Notes under the pieces: model-generated | Told to the model about the DNA's origin: nothing | The model's database searches: none | What the model saw: only the letters and a program-made list of their open reading frames with translations | Shown here: positions 12,043 through 22,728 of the stretch, piece after piece | How the letters are laid out: every line of letters starts with the position of its first letter | How positions within the stretch are numbered: the first letter of the stretch is position 1 | Assembly (NCBI GenBank): GCA_963556145.1 | Contig: OY744466.1 | Span: forward strand, 3,162,001-3,226,000 | Length of the DNA stretch: 64,000 nucleotides | From: Hygrocybe punicea | Taxonomy: Eukaryota > Basidiomycota > Agaricomycetes > Agaricales > Hygrophoraceae | Direction of reading: 5' to 3' | Position numbers and translations under genes: made by a program

Positions 12043-13383
12043 ACTTGTTTAGTGGGCCAGTGCTGCGCATGGCATGAACGAGTTCTTTTTTTCCCCTCCT
12101 CACTTTCATCATAGCAACTTCTCACCATAGCAACATAAAAAGTAGAAAAAATAAAACTATATAGTGTGTCTCGACCTCCTCTCTGTCATGTCTCCTCTTT
12201 GCTTATCATTATGCAATATTCTCAGCCACAAAAGAGAGCAACACATCAACTGTCACATACGACTGCCTTTAAATAGTCTGATAACAATTGACTTACATTT
12301 GCTTAACCCTACTTCTCGATAACCTTGCCACACAACAGATGATAATATGAACACAGCTGTGCTTGAGTGAGCCAATGTTGCATATGGCATGAACAAAGTC
12401 TTGTTTCCATCATTGGATTTTTATTTGTCTGATTATTATGAACATCGATAAGTGATTTTGCTTGAAATATATAATTAGCATATAATATATACAGTGATAT
12501 CACATTGAATTATATGTTTTAAGTAAGAATATCATTATATCATCTGAGTTACACTAATTTCTGCTTATATGGCTGATATTTCCATATATAGTAGCAGTGG
12601 TCACATGTGACTATGACTCTTGTGATCACCTCAAAATTTAGCATATATGGTGTAAAATTGCCTTATATGGTTAGACTGGTCACATGTGACTGTCATCGTT
12701 ATGATCAGTAAAAAATTTGCTATACAATATCAGAAATTACCTTATATGGTTAGAGCGGTCACATGTAACTGTCACATCTTGACCGAAATGGTTATATTAG
12801 TCAGGAGTTCAATTTTCAGCTGAATCTGATAAGAATTGAGGTCAGTATAAATATTTTAAATATAATTGCATTTGTGTAATAAATATGATGAGCAGTATGT
12901 GATTTAGCATATATTACACAAAATTACCATATATGGTTAGACTGGTTATATGTGACTGTCACCATTGTGATCAGTAGAAAATTTGCTATATAATATCAAA
13001 ATTTGCCTTATATGGTTAGATTGGTCACATGTCACTGTCACACCTGACCCGAAATGATAATCTTAGTCAGCAGTTCAATTTTCAGCTGATTCTGATAAGA
13101 ATTGAGACCAGTACGAATATTTTGAATATAATTGGAAGGTAATTTGTCTTTTTTGCACCAACCCAAATTGGGATGCTTATGTAAGCTTGTCCACACATGG
13201 CCCCAACTGTATCTGATTTTCCAGTATCAGAAGTAGAATCATATATGTTACCTAGAAAATTTTTGTCTATAGGCGATCAACTTTATCAATTAATCAATTA
13301 ATTAATTAATTAATTAATTACGAACCCTCACTGAACCAGGTCTGATAAAGAACGAGTCTTTTAATAAATTAAAAGAACTCGTA
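12043..13383 (-). mobile_element. Small non-autonomous Helentron-like element E8 in hAT
   Basis: Lies reversed. On the minus strand it begins TACGAGTTCTTTTAA at 13383 and ends ...GGCCCACTAAACAAGT at 12043. Flanks are T at 12042 and A at 13384, with no target duplication. It contains no Rep, helicase or peptidase sequence. The left 380 bp match 63538-64000 and the reverse of 38138-38597, the 3' tails of other elements. The right part matches the E2 leader. It is therefore E2-type ends without genes. Confidence 0.85.
12590..13040 (-). repeat. 79-bp tandem repeats with GTCACATGTGAC palindrome
   Basis: The palindrome or a one-to-two base variant recurs at 12600, 12679, 12758, 12945 and 13024, always at multiples of 79 bp except for one gap. 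Between the palindromes lies ATATGGTTAGACTGG and AT-rich filler. The same unit at the same period occurs near 3494 and 3573 in E2. Confidence 0.85.
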
Positions 13384-13726
13384 ACTATTCCGAGAAGCAT
13401 CGCCATCATCTTTGTTGGAATCTCAGCTGGATGGGGATCACAAGGGTGACGGTGACAGTGATGAAGAGGATGTAGATGAGTCAGAAATGGGATGGGATGA
13501 GCTGCTGATTGAGGAGGAGGACGATGATCCAATGGATGTAGACTCTGATGTAGACGAGTAGAATAGTAGACTGTAAAAGCCGTGGCTTAGGCCAAGCCAA
13601 GCCATGGCCAGGCCAAAGCTGTCACTGACGGCTTGGCCTGATTGTTTAGAAAGCCAGAGCCGCCTTGAGCCAGGCCAAAGCCGTGGCTTTGAGGCCAAGC
13701 CGGGCCGGAACAGCCCTACACTTGTG

Positions 13727-15118
13727 ACATTCCTACTTCGCTGCAATTCTGATATCACAAGTCTTCTTTCTGGTACTGCAATCAAAGCAATTGTAGCATA
13801 GATTTCTGACTATATTACAAAGCCTGGATTGAAAACATATAGCATATTTGATACCATTAGAAGTGTGTTTGACAGAAACTCAGAAATGCTTGGAGGATCC
13901 ATAAAAAGAAAAGACAAAGCTAGAAAACTCATCACCCAGATCATAAATGCTTTAACTGCAAAACTTAAAATTGGTGGACCAATGGCTTCAATGTATCTGC
14001 TTGGCAATCCTGATCATTATACCAGTCACAAATTCATTCCTGTTTATTGGAGAAACTATGTGAGAGAAGTCCAAAAGGCTTGGAATCCAGATGATAATGA
14101 TAACATGCAAGTTGACTCTGAAAAAGTTGTACTTCACAATCAAAAGGGAAAATTTATAGGACCATCTGCTGTGCATGACTACACTTAAAGACCAGCTCAT
14201 TATGAAGACATAAATTTATATGAATGGGTGCAGGGTGCAGAAAGAGTCAAGAGAAATCTTCAACCAGCTCATGATGAAATAAACAGTGATGATGAGTTAG
14301 ATGTCTTGGAATCTGAGCCACAAACTGTAACTCACAAAAAAACTTTGAGATTTGATGTATCTACCAATAATGACCTGAGCATAGAATTTGATGACCTGAA
14401 TATCAAAGATAATGACAATTTTGTGGAATGTAAGTCAGAGGACAATGAGTCTGATAGCACAGAGTCTGTCCAAGAAGATACCAAGCTTTTCCTAGAAGAT
14501 CACCCATTATATGAAACACACTGCATAGAATTCAGTGAAAAGAAGAAGCATGTTGTTCCAAACTTTGTTGGTGGTTCATTGCCCAGACATGATAGAGGAG
14601 ACAGAGAATACTATTGCACCACAATGCTCACTCTGTTCAAACCATGGAGATCTGGCAATGACCTCAAAAGTGAACTGCACTCATGGGATGAAGCATTCAC
14701 TCATCATGAATTCACTGAAAGGCAATTAGAAATTATGGATAACTTTAATCTGAGATATGAATGCCTTGATGCCAGAGATGACTATTCTGCTCAGCTTAGA
14801 CAAGGAGCAGTGTTAGATGGCACTTGTCCTCAATTTATGACTTCAGACATGATTTCACACTTGGATGATGACAACATTCAAAATGGTGGTGACTTTGGAG
14901 ATGATAATTATGAGCAGGACACACATAATGCAGATTATGGCACTAACAAATATTCTGAACTTGGTCAACATGGTAGACTGATCAAAGCTCAAATGGATGC
15001 CAGTGAAAACATTGTCAGAAACATTGGTTGGCTTGATCCATGTCCAGATGGTTCAATGACAGTAAATTCTGCTCCACTTGAAGTTGAAATGAATCAACCT
15101 GGTAGTCAATGGAAATGA
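13727..15118 (+). pseudogene. Rep C-terminal part of E2
   Basis: Continues the Rep frame after the hAT. The Rep catalytic tyrosine region aligned to E3 AYISDYITKPG reads with a stop here (A*ISDYITKPG, TAG 13801). The first tyrosine is lost and the second retained. Later blocks HKFIPVYWRNYVREV (about 14025) and FVGGSLPRHDRGDREYYCTT (about 14560-14620) are conserved with E3. A further stop TAA lies at 14186, and the segment ends at TGA 15116. The acidic linker 14280-14500 is low in conservation between copies. Confidence 0.8.
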
Positions 15119-15187
15119 GTTGTTCAAGACCAGAGACAAGAAATACTAGATGCGCACAATCAACACATTCCTGCAAACTCAAAGTCT

Positions 15188-17001
15188 ATGTCACACAAAT
15201 ATACTGATCCCAATGAAAATGATGTGATGATTGTGGACCAATCACACTTGATGCAAACTTTCAGGGCTGCAAATGCACAGAGACAACAGCTAATTGATGC
15301 TACAGTTAGAAAATTCAGCTTGAACACTGAGCAAAAAAGGGCCTTTAGAATCATTGCAAATCATGCTTCCTCTTCTAGGAGTGACCAGTTGAAAATGAAT
15401 ATTGCTGGAATGGCTGGCACTGGAAAATCACAAGTCATCAAAGCAGTTGTTGATTTCTTTGATACTGCACAAGAGTCTCACAGATTTGTCATTCTTGGTC
15501 CTACTGGCACATCTGCAGCTCTGCAAAATGGTTCTACTTATCACTACTTCCTGGGCATCAATCCAAACATGTCAAATAGAAATGAAGCAATGGGCATTGC
15601 TCAACTAAAAGGTAGACTAGAAGAAGTTGACTATATTTCTATTGATGAAGTCTCAATGCTGTCTTGTCATGATCTCTACAAAATCAGTGCTAGACTAGCT
15701 AAAGCTTTGAACATTCATGACATCCCATTTGGTGGAATCAACATGATATTTGCTGGAGACTTTGCTCAGTTACCATCAGTTGGAGGTGCACCATTGTACA
15801 GTGGAACAGTTGGCACTCAGATCACATCAGCCTTGACAACACACTCTCAGGAAACTACAATTGGAAAAGCACTCTGGCATCAAGTGACCACAGTGGTGAT
15901 TCTCAGAGAAAACATGAGACAGAGGACCCAAACAACTGAGGACGCATTGTTCAGAACTGCCCTTGTCAACATGCACTATGGCAAATGTACTGCACAGGAT
16001 ATTCAATTTTTGAGAACCAGAATTGCAGGCAAGCATCCAGACCAGCCCAATGTTGCCTACAAGAATTTTAGAAATGTTCCTATCATATGTGGCATTCACT
16101 CACAAAAGGATCAAATCAATCTTCTTGGATGTGACAGATTTGCTTCTGACACCAACCAAAACTTGACCAACTTGTATTCCATTGATAAGTGGGGAAAAGA
16201 CAAGGATTCTGTGAGAAGCAAGTCCCAATCTAAAGCAATACATCAATCCAGTGACATAGACTTTGATACACAAAGAGAGATATGGAAAGTGCGACATGCT
16301 GCAACTGACAACTTTGCTGGAAAACTCTCCTTGTGTCTTGGTATGCCTGTGATGCTTCACAACAATGATGCCACTGAGCTCTGCATTACCAAAGGACAAG
16401 AAGGATTTGTTGTTGGCTGGCAGTCAATAAAAGCAAGTCATAGCAAAAGAGTACTTGACACTTTGTTTGTTAAACTGGACAAACCTCCAAAGCTGGTGCA
16501 GATTCCAGGACTGCCTGACAATGTAGTGCCCATTGTAAAAAACACCAAGACAATTCAGTGTGTATTTCCCAGTGACCTCAAGGAATCCATGAAGAGACAA
16601 CAAGTCTGGGTGCTACCTAACTTTGCAATGACTGCTCATGCTGCTCAAGGGAAAACACATCTATTCAATGTTGTGCATTTAAACAGTTGCTTCAACCACA
16701 TGTCATATTATTCTTCATTGTCTAGAAGTGCTTCTGCTACTGGAACTGTAATAATTCAAGGCTTTGACACTAAAGTGATCATTAGAGGTTGTTCTGGATA
16801 TCTTAGACAAGAATTTAGAGAACTAGAATTGCTTGATGAGATTACAAGGATTAGATATGAAGGCACTTTACCTGACCACATTGATGCTGATGCTGGTACA
16901 CGCTCAGTTATGCTTTGAAACTTTCAGCAGTGGAAGGGAATTCACTATGTTCCTGCCAAAACTGATACTGCTATTAAATGGTCACCAACTGATCACTACT
17001 A
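15188..17001 (+). pseudogene. Pif1-like helicase of E2
   Basis: In the same frame as the preceding Rep piece after TGA 15116. It shows Walker A in GMAGTGKSQVIK (about 15410), Walker B in YISIDEVSML (about 15630), GGINMIFAGDFAQLP (about 15735), and late motifs ending in NFAMTAHAAQGKTH (about 16620). This is the SF1B Pif1 module of Helitrons, about 570 residues to TGA 16916. After this stop the frame goes on to about 17000, where it shifts into the linker that leads to the peptidase. All helicase motifs are intact. Only stops and shifts disable it. Confidence 0.88.
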
Positions 17002-17451
17002 TTGGCTCATAGAATCCCTGACAGCCCATGGCAATTGGTTGAAAAAGGCAAAGGCAAACAGAATGCAGCTGTAGTTGCAACTTCATTTGTTGCAGCAAAA
17101 GGCTCAGTTGCTATTGCTTCCACCCACAAACATTCACTTGACACAAACAATGAACCAGTAGCTAAAAGGCCTTGGATCAACAAAGACCATGTCAACAAAG
17201 GATCAACAAGCAAGCAACAGGTCATTAACTCTCCAGCTGGACTGATCTGGGATAGAAATGACTACAGCTGTGCATATGACTCATTGTTGGTGATTATATT
17301 CCATCTGTGGAAAGACAATCATGTGGAGTGGTCTACAGTATTCAGAAGCATGAATGATCACTTGAGCACATTGTCTCATGGTTTTTCACAGGTGTTGCAC
17401 AAAAATGTGGCATTTGAACAGCTAAGAGATCACCTTAGAACTACACTACAT
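17002..17451 (+). pseudogene. USP-like peptidase of E2, N-terminal half (split by E3)
   Basis: A single frame runs from the helicase-linker (DSPWQLVEKGKGKQN) into the peptidase without a stop. This shows that the linker and peptidase are one polypeptide in this copy. The Cys box is NDYSCAYDS (about 17257). The frame reaches LRTTLH at 17451 and is cut by the 5' end of E3. Its other half resumes at 37556. Joining CAT (17449-17451) to AAC (37556) gives a 20-residue stretch ending in GIS that aligns gap-free with the E3 protein. Confidence 0.88.
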
Positions 17452-17860
17452 TACGAGTTCTTCCATTTATGGAAGACTCGTTCTTATAAGTCCAGGATAT
17501 ATGGCAGTTCATCAGTAATTAATTAATTAATTGATTAATTAATGTTTGAAATCAACCATAGAGCCAAATTCTGCATTTCCCACCGTTTTATTTTGAGAAA
17601 AATCATGAACAAACTAGCTTGTTCAAATTTTGTCCTCACATATTTTCATCAATATAGGATTTATCTTGAGATCGTAAAAATTCGAGAACCACTCTGATGG
17701 ATAAGAAAAAGAATTTATATGACGCGGAATTTGAGCCAAAAAGGAAAGTGTCATGGGCAGTCACACACTTGCTGCTATACAGCAAGTTCTTCGGGGCGTT
17801 GGTGTATAGCAATGTAAGTGTCTAGTTCTATTTTCTTTGCTCTAGTACTGGTGTTTGCTC
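17452..17860 (+). other. E3 5' terminus and leader
   Basis: Terminal hairpin: ACGAGTTCTTCCAT pairs with ATGGAAGACTCGT, with one bulged base (17453-17482). The segment TATGGCAGTTCATCAG and a TAATTAAT run follow. This block matches the reversed start of E6 (62708 leftward) over about 150 bp. No gene is seen. Confidence 0.75.
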
Positions 17861-18790
17861 CCTCTGCACCTCATCCGTGTTGAAAACGAGGGGTTGGGGT
17901 GTTTCAAACCCTCGCGTTCCTGCTGTCTGCCCAACCAACACCACCACCCCTTTTTCAACCACCAGGAAGACCCTCCCCACCTCGTTTTCGACCACCCCCG
18001 GCCAGTCTACACCCCCCGCACCTCGTTCGCATTGAAAACGAGGGGTCAGGGGGTCTCAAACCCCCGCGTTCTGGCTCTCTGCCCAACCTCAAGCACCCTC
18101 CCTTTTTCATCCCCCAGGACACGGTTTCCCGCCCTGTTTTCGACCACCCCCGGCCAGTCTACACCCCCCGCACCTCGTTCAAGTGGAAAACGAGGGGTCG
18201 GGGGGTCTCAAGCTCCCGCATTCTGGCCGTCTGCCCAACCACCCAACCACCCAACCCCCCTTTTTTCATCCACCAAGACACGCCCTCCCGCCCCATTTTC
18301 GACCACCGCCGGCCAGTCTACACCCCCTGCACCTCATTCGCGTTGAAAACGAGGGTTTGGGGGGTCTCAAGCCCTCGCATTCCGGCTTTCTGCGCAACCA
18401 CCACCACCCCCCCTTTTTCATCCCCCAGGACACAGTTTCCCGCTCCGTTTTTGATCACCCCCGTCCTTTCTACACCCCCCGCACCTCGTTTGAGTGGAAA
18501 ACGAGGGGTCAGGGGGTCTCAAGCCCTCGCATTCCGGCCGTCTATGCAACCACCACCACCCCCCTTTTTTCATCCACCAAGACACCCACTCCCGGCCCAT
18601 TTTCGACCACCCCTGGCCAGTCTACACCCCCCGCACCTCCTTTTCATTGAAAATGAGCAGTTGGGGGGTGGCAGGACCTCGCGTTCTGGCGGTCTGCGCA
18701 ATCACCACCACCACCCCGTTTACACTCATCAGGACATCCTATCCCGCCCTGTTTCCACCTGGTGCCCCCCACACCCCCCCTCTACCCCTC
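17860..18790 (+). repeat. GC-rich minisatellite, about 150-160 bp period
   Basis: About six units. Each contains CCGCACCTCGTT, a short spacer, then GAAAACGAGGGGTC, so that CCTCGTT and AACGAGG can form a hairpin. A TCTGCCCAACCACC block and a CCGTTTTCGACCACCCC block follow. Long proline-rich open frames cross the array in all plus-strand phases. They are a by-product of base composition. Homologous arrays lie at 34660-36200 (E4) and, reversed, 61400-62290 (E6). Confidence 0.9.
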
Positions 18791-18884
18791 GAGCTTGTAC
18801 ACTTCCGCCAACTTTTTCACAACCAGAGGTCAGTACTAACACGTAGTTTCATTAGTTTTCTTAGTTTTCCTAGCTGTGTAGCAT

Positions 18885-19115
18885 AGAAGGGTGGCCATCT
18901 GGGCCATGGAAGGTGTGATTGTGCAGTCTGTGCATGATCCTCTTCCACCCTGCTAAAATCAACTGAGGGGGATGGCTGTCTGGGCCATGGAGGGTGTGGT
19001 TGTGCAGTCTGTGCATGGCCCTCCTCCAATCCCCAATATTATTCACCAGAGGGGGCGATCTGCGCCATGGGAGTTGTAATTGTGCAGTCTGTGCACCATT
19101 CACCCCCACTCTCTG
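18885..19115 (+). repeat. Three imperfect units of about 80 bp
   Basis: Each unit contains CTGGGCCATGGA (third: CTGCGCCATGGG) followed by TTGTGCAGTCTGTGCA. It lies between the minisatellite and the coding region of E3. From 19116 to 19647 I see no gene. Confidence 0.7.
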
Positions 19116-19647
19116 GATATGTGCTGTTGAGGAAGGTCTCTCTGGACCCTTCGATGACTCGAGACCGGGACTTCGTCGGACCTCCCTTGAGACTTGTCCA
19201 GAGCAGCACTGAGGAAAATTGAAAATAATGTTTATTTCATTAAATAAAGACATGTCATAGATACAACAAAAGAGATAGGGACTGTGTGTACTAGCTAGGT
19301 GTTGTCAAAGGGGGCATCAGAGGGGTGTCTTTGTGGTGTTTAGAGAGCTCAGAGCAAACCAGAAAACAAGTCGACACGTCAAACAATGATTAGTAATATT
19401 TTCCCACAGTTCAAAAAGAGTGAAAAACTGTTTTCTCAACTCGAACTACATCCCAATGACTTTCAAACGCCTCATCCTACTGCTACTTCTGTCACTCACA
19501 ATTCTACTACACCTGAATAACCCAAAGGTTCTATTTGTATTTGTCAATACATTTAAATTACTAAATTGATTTATGTTAGTGGTCATCCATCGAAGCTCCC
19601 GTCAATGGCAAAACCAGTAACAATGTTTATAGAGTTAGCCAATTGCT

Positions 19648-21711
19648 TTGGGAGGGTTTCGGTCAGTGAACCCAAGTACCTCTATATCTACTGAATCTAC
19701 TGAATCACCGGGTCCAGCAGATTGGTTTAGCATTACTTGTTGGGCATATTCAACCAGAATCTGCCCGCCCAATTTGTTGGGTTTATTGTCCTCTCTGCCC
19801 AGACAGTTGGGTGTACTGTCTTCTCTGCCCAGACAGTTGGGTGTATTGTCCTCTCTGCCCAGACAGTTGGGTGTATTGTCTTCTCTGCCCAGACAATTGG
19901 ATGTATTGTTCTCTCTGTCTAGTCAATACAAGGCAATAATATGTTCATTGGCATACCAGTCAATGTATGTTACTTCCACTATATTATTCTTGCAGTACAA
20001 TCAATGTGCCTATGCCACATTATGTGTTGGTATAGGTATAACAGCTTGGCATTTTGCTACTTTGATATTATGGCTGAGCAAAGCAGTGAAGTTATTTAAT
20101 TCTGATAATACAGCTATATCATCTCAAAATATTCATGAAAACAATCATATATCCAGGACATATGTAGGTGGTGGCAAAAACCCTATTTTTACCATGTCTG
20201 AACTTGGATTAACATTATCTCCACTTGGTCAAGACAAAGAGGGAACCTATACATTTAAATCATATATATCTAAACAGAGCCTGACTCTTCAGGATTTTTC
20301 CAATGGTTCTCTTATACCATTAGACATTTCACTAGCAATGTTAGTCAGCAAATTAACCATTGCAAATCTCAAATTAATTGCTGCATATCATTCCATCTAT
20401 TTGACAGCAAACATGAAGCATGTAGATATTCAAACTAAAATTATAAATCACAAGTGCATTGACTGTTCTTCTTATGTTTCAGTGTTTGAGTTTATGGATG
20501 AGCTAGAGATAGCGAGTAAAAAGCGTAAAGCTAACGTTGAAGCTGTAAAACGATCACACAATAAAAACATTGACAAATATCAGCAACAGAATATTTGTGC
20601 TGTTCAGAAATACAATAAAAAAAACATTGAGAAACATCAGCAACAACATATTGCAGCTGTTCAAAGATATAACCTGGAACATCCCGAGAAGCATCAGCAA
20701 CAAAATAATGCAGCCGTTCAAAGATATAAGTCAGAACATCCTGATAAATACCAGCAACAGAATCTTGCAGCAGTTCAAAAATATTCCTTAGAATATCCAG
20801 AGAGACATCAGCAAAAAAACCTTGCAGCTGTGCAAAGAGCTTCATCTGAGGATTCAGAGAAACATAAACTTTTCAATCAAAAGGCTGTTCAAACTTTTTG
20901 TAACATCAATTTTGACAGATGCAAACAGCAAAATCAAATTGCAGCCCAGTCATACAGGGACAAAGTAGAATTTCCTCCTTTACCTCCATCTCAATCCTTA
21001 CAACACACTATTATATCAAATTTTTGTAGAGAAAGTAGCCCTAACAAATTTATAGAAGCATGTTGTGCAGTTTGTGGACGATTAACAGCTGTTCATCAAT
21101 TAACAACACTTTCTTCCCTTGATTTGGATTTGAATTTGTTAACACAAGCTTCAGCTACTCAACAAGAAAGATTTTTAGTTGATGATCCAGTGCAATGCAT
21201 TGAGAAGCCCATTTTGATTGATAATTTAGATAACATATGCACATCATGTCACAAGTCATTGAAAAATGGAAAACAACCTCTTCATGCACTTGCAAATGGT
21301 CTGTGGATTGGTGATGTGCCAGCAGCTTTACAAGACCTATCATATGCTGAACAGTTGATGATTGCAAGGGTCAGACACAATAGATGCATTGTCAGAGTCT
21401 CTTCAGGCATGCACAAGATGAGAGCCAATGTAATTACATTTGCAAATCCAGTTCCCAAACTATATGATATTTTGCCACCTCCCGCTGATGAATTAGATGA
21501 AGTTCTGGCCTTTATTTACACTGGTCCATGCAAACCAACCAAGTCTGACTTTGAAATAACACCTCTGCTTGTTAGAAGAAACAAAGTAGCAATTGCTTTG
21601 AATTGGCTAAAGTTAAACCACTGTGATTACTTTGACTTGGAAATATCACAAGAGAATTTAAATCAATATCCTGAAAATGATATACCAGTGGTTGTTGATC
21701 ATTGTCAGTGA
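19648..21711 (+). CDS. Rep polyprotein N-terminal part of E3
   Basis: Open frame from a TTG codon; the first ATG is at 19963 and a spliced leader is possible. Features in order: a five-fold 10-residue repeat (PRQLGVLSSL) coded by a 30-bp repeat; a hydrophobic stretch at about 19960-20080; GGGKNPIFTMSELG; a SAP-like LTIANLKLIAAYHSIYL (about 20356); CIDCSSYVSVFEF; tandem repeats with the core HQQQNLAAVQRY (20560-20960); CAVCGRL; a CxxC pair; and the DUF6570-like block (ANGLWIGDVP, LMIARVRHNRCIVRV, DELDEVLAFIYTGPC). Stop TGA at 21709 where E2 has a Ser codon, after which the same frame continues. The SAP role in DNA binding is inference. Confidence 0.75.
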   Translation: MGGFRSVNPSTSISTESTESPGPADWFSITCWAYSTRICPPNLLGLLSSLPRQLGVLSSLPRQLGVLSSLPRQLGVLSSLPRQLDVLFSLSSQYKAIICSLAYQSMYVTSTILFLQYNQCAYATLCVGIGITAWHFATLILWLSKAVKLFNSDNTAISSQNIHENNHISRTYVGGGKNPIFTMSELGLTLSPLGQDKEGTYTFKSYISKQSLTLQDFSNGSLIPLDISLAMLVSKLTIANLKLIAAYHSIYLTANMKHVDIQTKIINHKCIDCSSYVSVFEFMDELEIASKKRKANVEAVKRSHNKNIDKYQQQNICAVQKYNKKNIEKHQQQHIAAVQRYNLEHPEKHQQQNNAAVQRYKSEHPDKYQQQNLAAVQKYSLEYPERHQQKNLAAVQRASSEDSEKHKLFNQKAVQTFCNINFDRCKQQNQIAAQSYRDKVEFPPLPPSQSLQHTIISNFCRESSPNKFIEACCAVCGRLTAVHQLTTLSSLDLDLNLLTQASATQQERFLVDDPVQCIEKPILIDNLDNICTSCHKSLKNGKQPLHALANGLWIGDVPAALQDLSYAEQLMIARVRHNRCIVRVSSGMHKMRANVITFANPVPKLYDILPPPADELDEVLAFIYTGPCKPTKSDFEITPLLVRRNKVAIALNWLKLNHCDYFDLEISQENLNQYPENDIPVVVDHCQ
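19785..19922 (+). repeat. 30-bp tandem repeat in Rep N-terminus
   Basis: Four to five units of CTCTGCCCAGACAGTTGGGT plus ten bases, decaying at the last unit. The repeat is a multiple of three and keeps the frame open. Confidence 0.9.
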
Positions 21712-22728
21712 TTCACCAACAAAAGTCCAGAATCAACTGCAGTCCATGATATGGAAACTGAAGAAGGAACAGAAACTGGCAAATGTCCATTTGTTGTTCA
21801 TGGCTTGACTGGTGAGGAATATTCAACCAAGAGTGTCAAAGCATTAAAGGCCATTGCTTTGAAACATTTGAAGAGCAACCGCATGGTGCTTGCTATTGGA
21901 CATGACAAAGATCCACAGTCAATCTATGGCAACCCACAGTTATTTCCACAAATGATGCCTTGGCCATTTCCATATGGACTTGGTGGTATTGGAAATAATA
22001 TAAAGCAAGGATCTCTGTCTGATATTGCACATAAAAGACATTTGTTAATGTACTATGACAAGCGTTTTCAGAGAGACCCACACTTTCCATTGATTGCATT
22101 TAATCATGAACAAATCAAACAGGCAACTACTGGAGGCTATTTATTGGCTGAGAAAGCAAAGTTTGATCAGATATCCCAGAGACTAATGGATGTCGATGTT
22201 GGTGTTCTGAATTACATCTCCAGAAAGATGGAAGATGGTGAACATGTCAAACCTGACACCGATGAGGAAAAGCTTTGTTTCCAGGTGATCAAAGACATTG
22301 ACCATGTTGGAAGTCATGTACAAGGATCTTTGACAAATAAGAAATATATGAGAAATGAAATCTGGGCACTGATGTCATTCTGTGGGGCCCCATCTTGGTT
22401 TATCACCTTTTCACCTGCAGATATCATGCATCCACTATGTTTATATTTTGCTGACACCAAAGAGGAGTTTTCCCCAAACTTGCGAGACTACAATGAGAGA
22501 TACAGACTGATTGCCCAAAATCCCGTGGCTGGTGCAAGATTCTTTCATTTTATGGTCAAGTTGTTTATCAAACATGTACTTGGAGTTGGCTCAAATCACT
22601 CTGGGTTTTATGGAGATACAAATGCATACTATGGTGCTGTTGAACAGCAAGGATGATTAACTCTTCATATGCATATGATGTTATGACTCAAAGCATGCCT
22701 GTCACCACAAGAGATCAGAGATAGAATC
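21712..22728 (+). pseudogene. HUH Rep core of E3 with TGA codons
   Basis: Same frame as the upstream part. Helitron_like_N blocks: FPYGLGGIGN (about 21970), YYDKRFQRDPHFPLIAFNHE (about 22052), GAPSWFITFSPADI (about 22386), GARFFHFMVKLF (about 22533). The HUH motif region reads *LTLHMHMML*LK: TGA at 22654 replaces the His codon of E2, and TGA at 22684 replaces the Trp codon TGG. The two histidines of HMH are present. If TGA is a true stop the nuclease is truncated. Confidence 0.8.

Larger units (their letters stand above)
8864..13561 (+). pseudogene. hAT transposase, multi-exon, lacking dimerisation domain
   Basis: Starts at ATG 8864 (MTNVEQLKHLIK). About ten exons with short introns follow. 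Visible blocks: a BED-type zinc finger (VCKLCP... then LRRHMEAQH, about 9815-9950), the hAT catalytic-core start (VSITCDAWQASNTDGYFAVT, about 10450-10510), ITCDNASNN (about 10720), CLAHVINLATQAL (about 10880) and LDMKVRWSSTY (about 11155). An in-frame stop at about 11318 (RWE*KESAKRD) breaks the frame. Coding is interrupted after RPWKRDF by E8, and beyond it only an acidic tail remains (DELLIEEEDDDPMDVDSDVD, to 13561). The C-terminal hAT dimerisation region expected between these blocks was not found, so it is deleted and the enzyme should be inactive. Confidence 0.8.
8510..13718 (+). mobile_element. hAT DNA transposon inserted in E2 Rep
   Basis: The left end is TAGGGCTGTGCC and the right end ...GGAACAGCCCTA, giving short inverted termini. 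The 8-bp target duplication CACTTGTG is perfect (8502-8509 and 13719-13726), as expected for hAT. Removing the element and one duplicate restores the E2 Rep sequence found uninterrupted in E3. Both subterminal regions (8510-8680 and 13570-13718) are rich in GGCCAAGCC-type motifs, possible transposase binding sites. It hosts the reversed element E8. Confidence 0.95.

Noticed and set aside
12590..13040. CRISPR-like array of evenly spaced palindromes
   Set aside because: Spacers are not unique; the whole 79-bp unit repeats, and the array is part of a Helentron leader in a eukaryotic genome.
17855..18886. Several overlapping long proline-rich frames (up to 315 codons) on the plus strand
   Set aside because: They run through the GC-rich tandem array in all phases and restate the repeat unit; open frames follow from C-rich composition. 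The same holds for 34735-35424 and 61401-62264.
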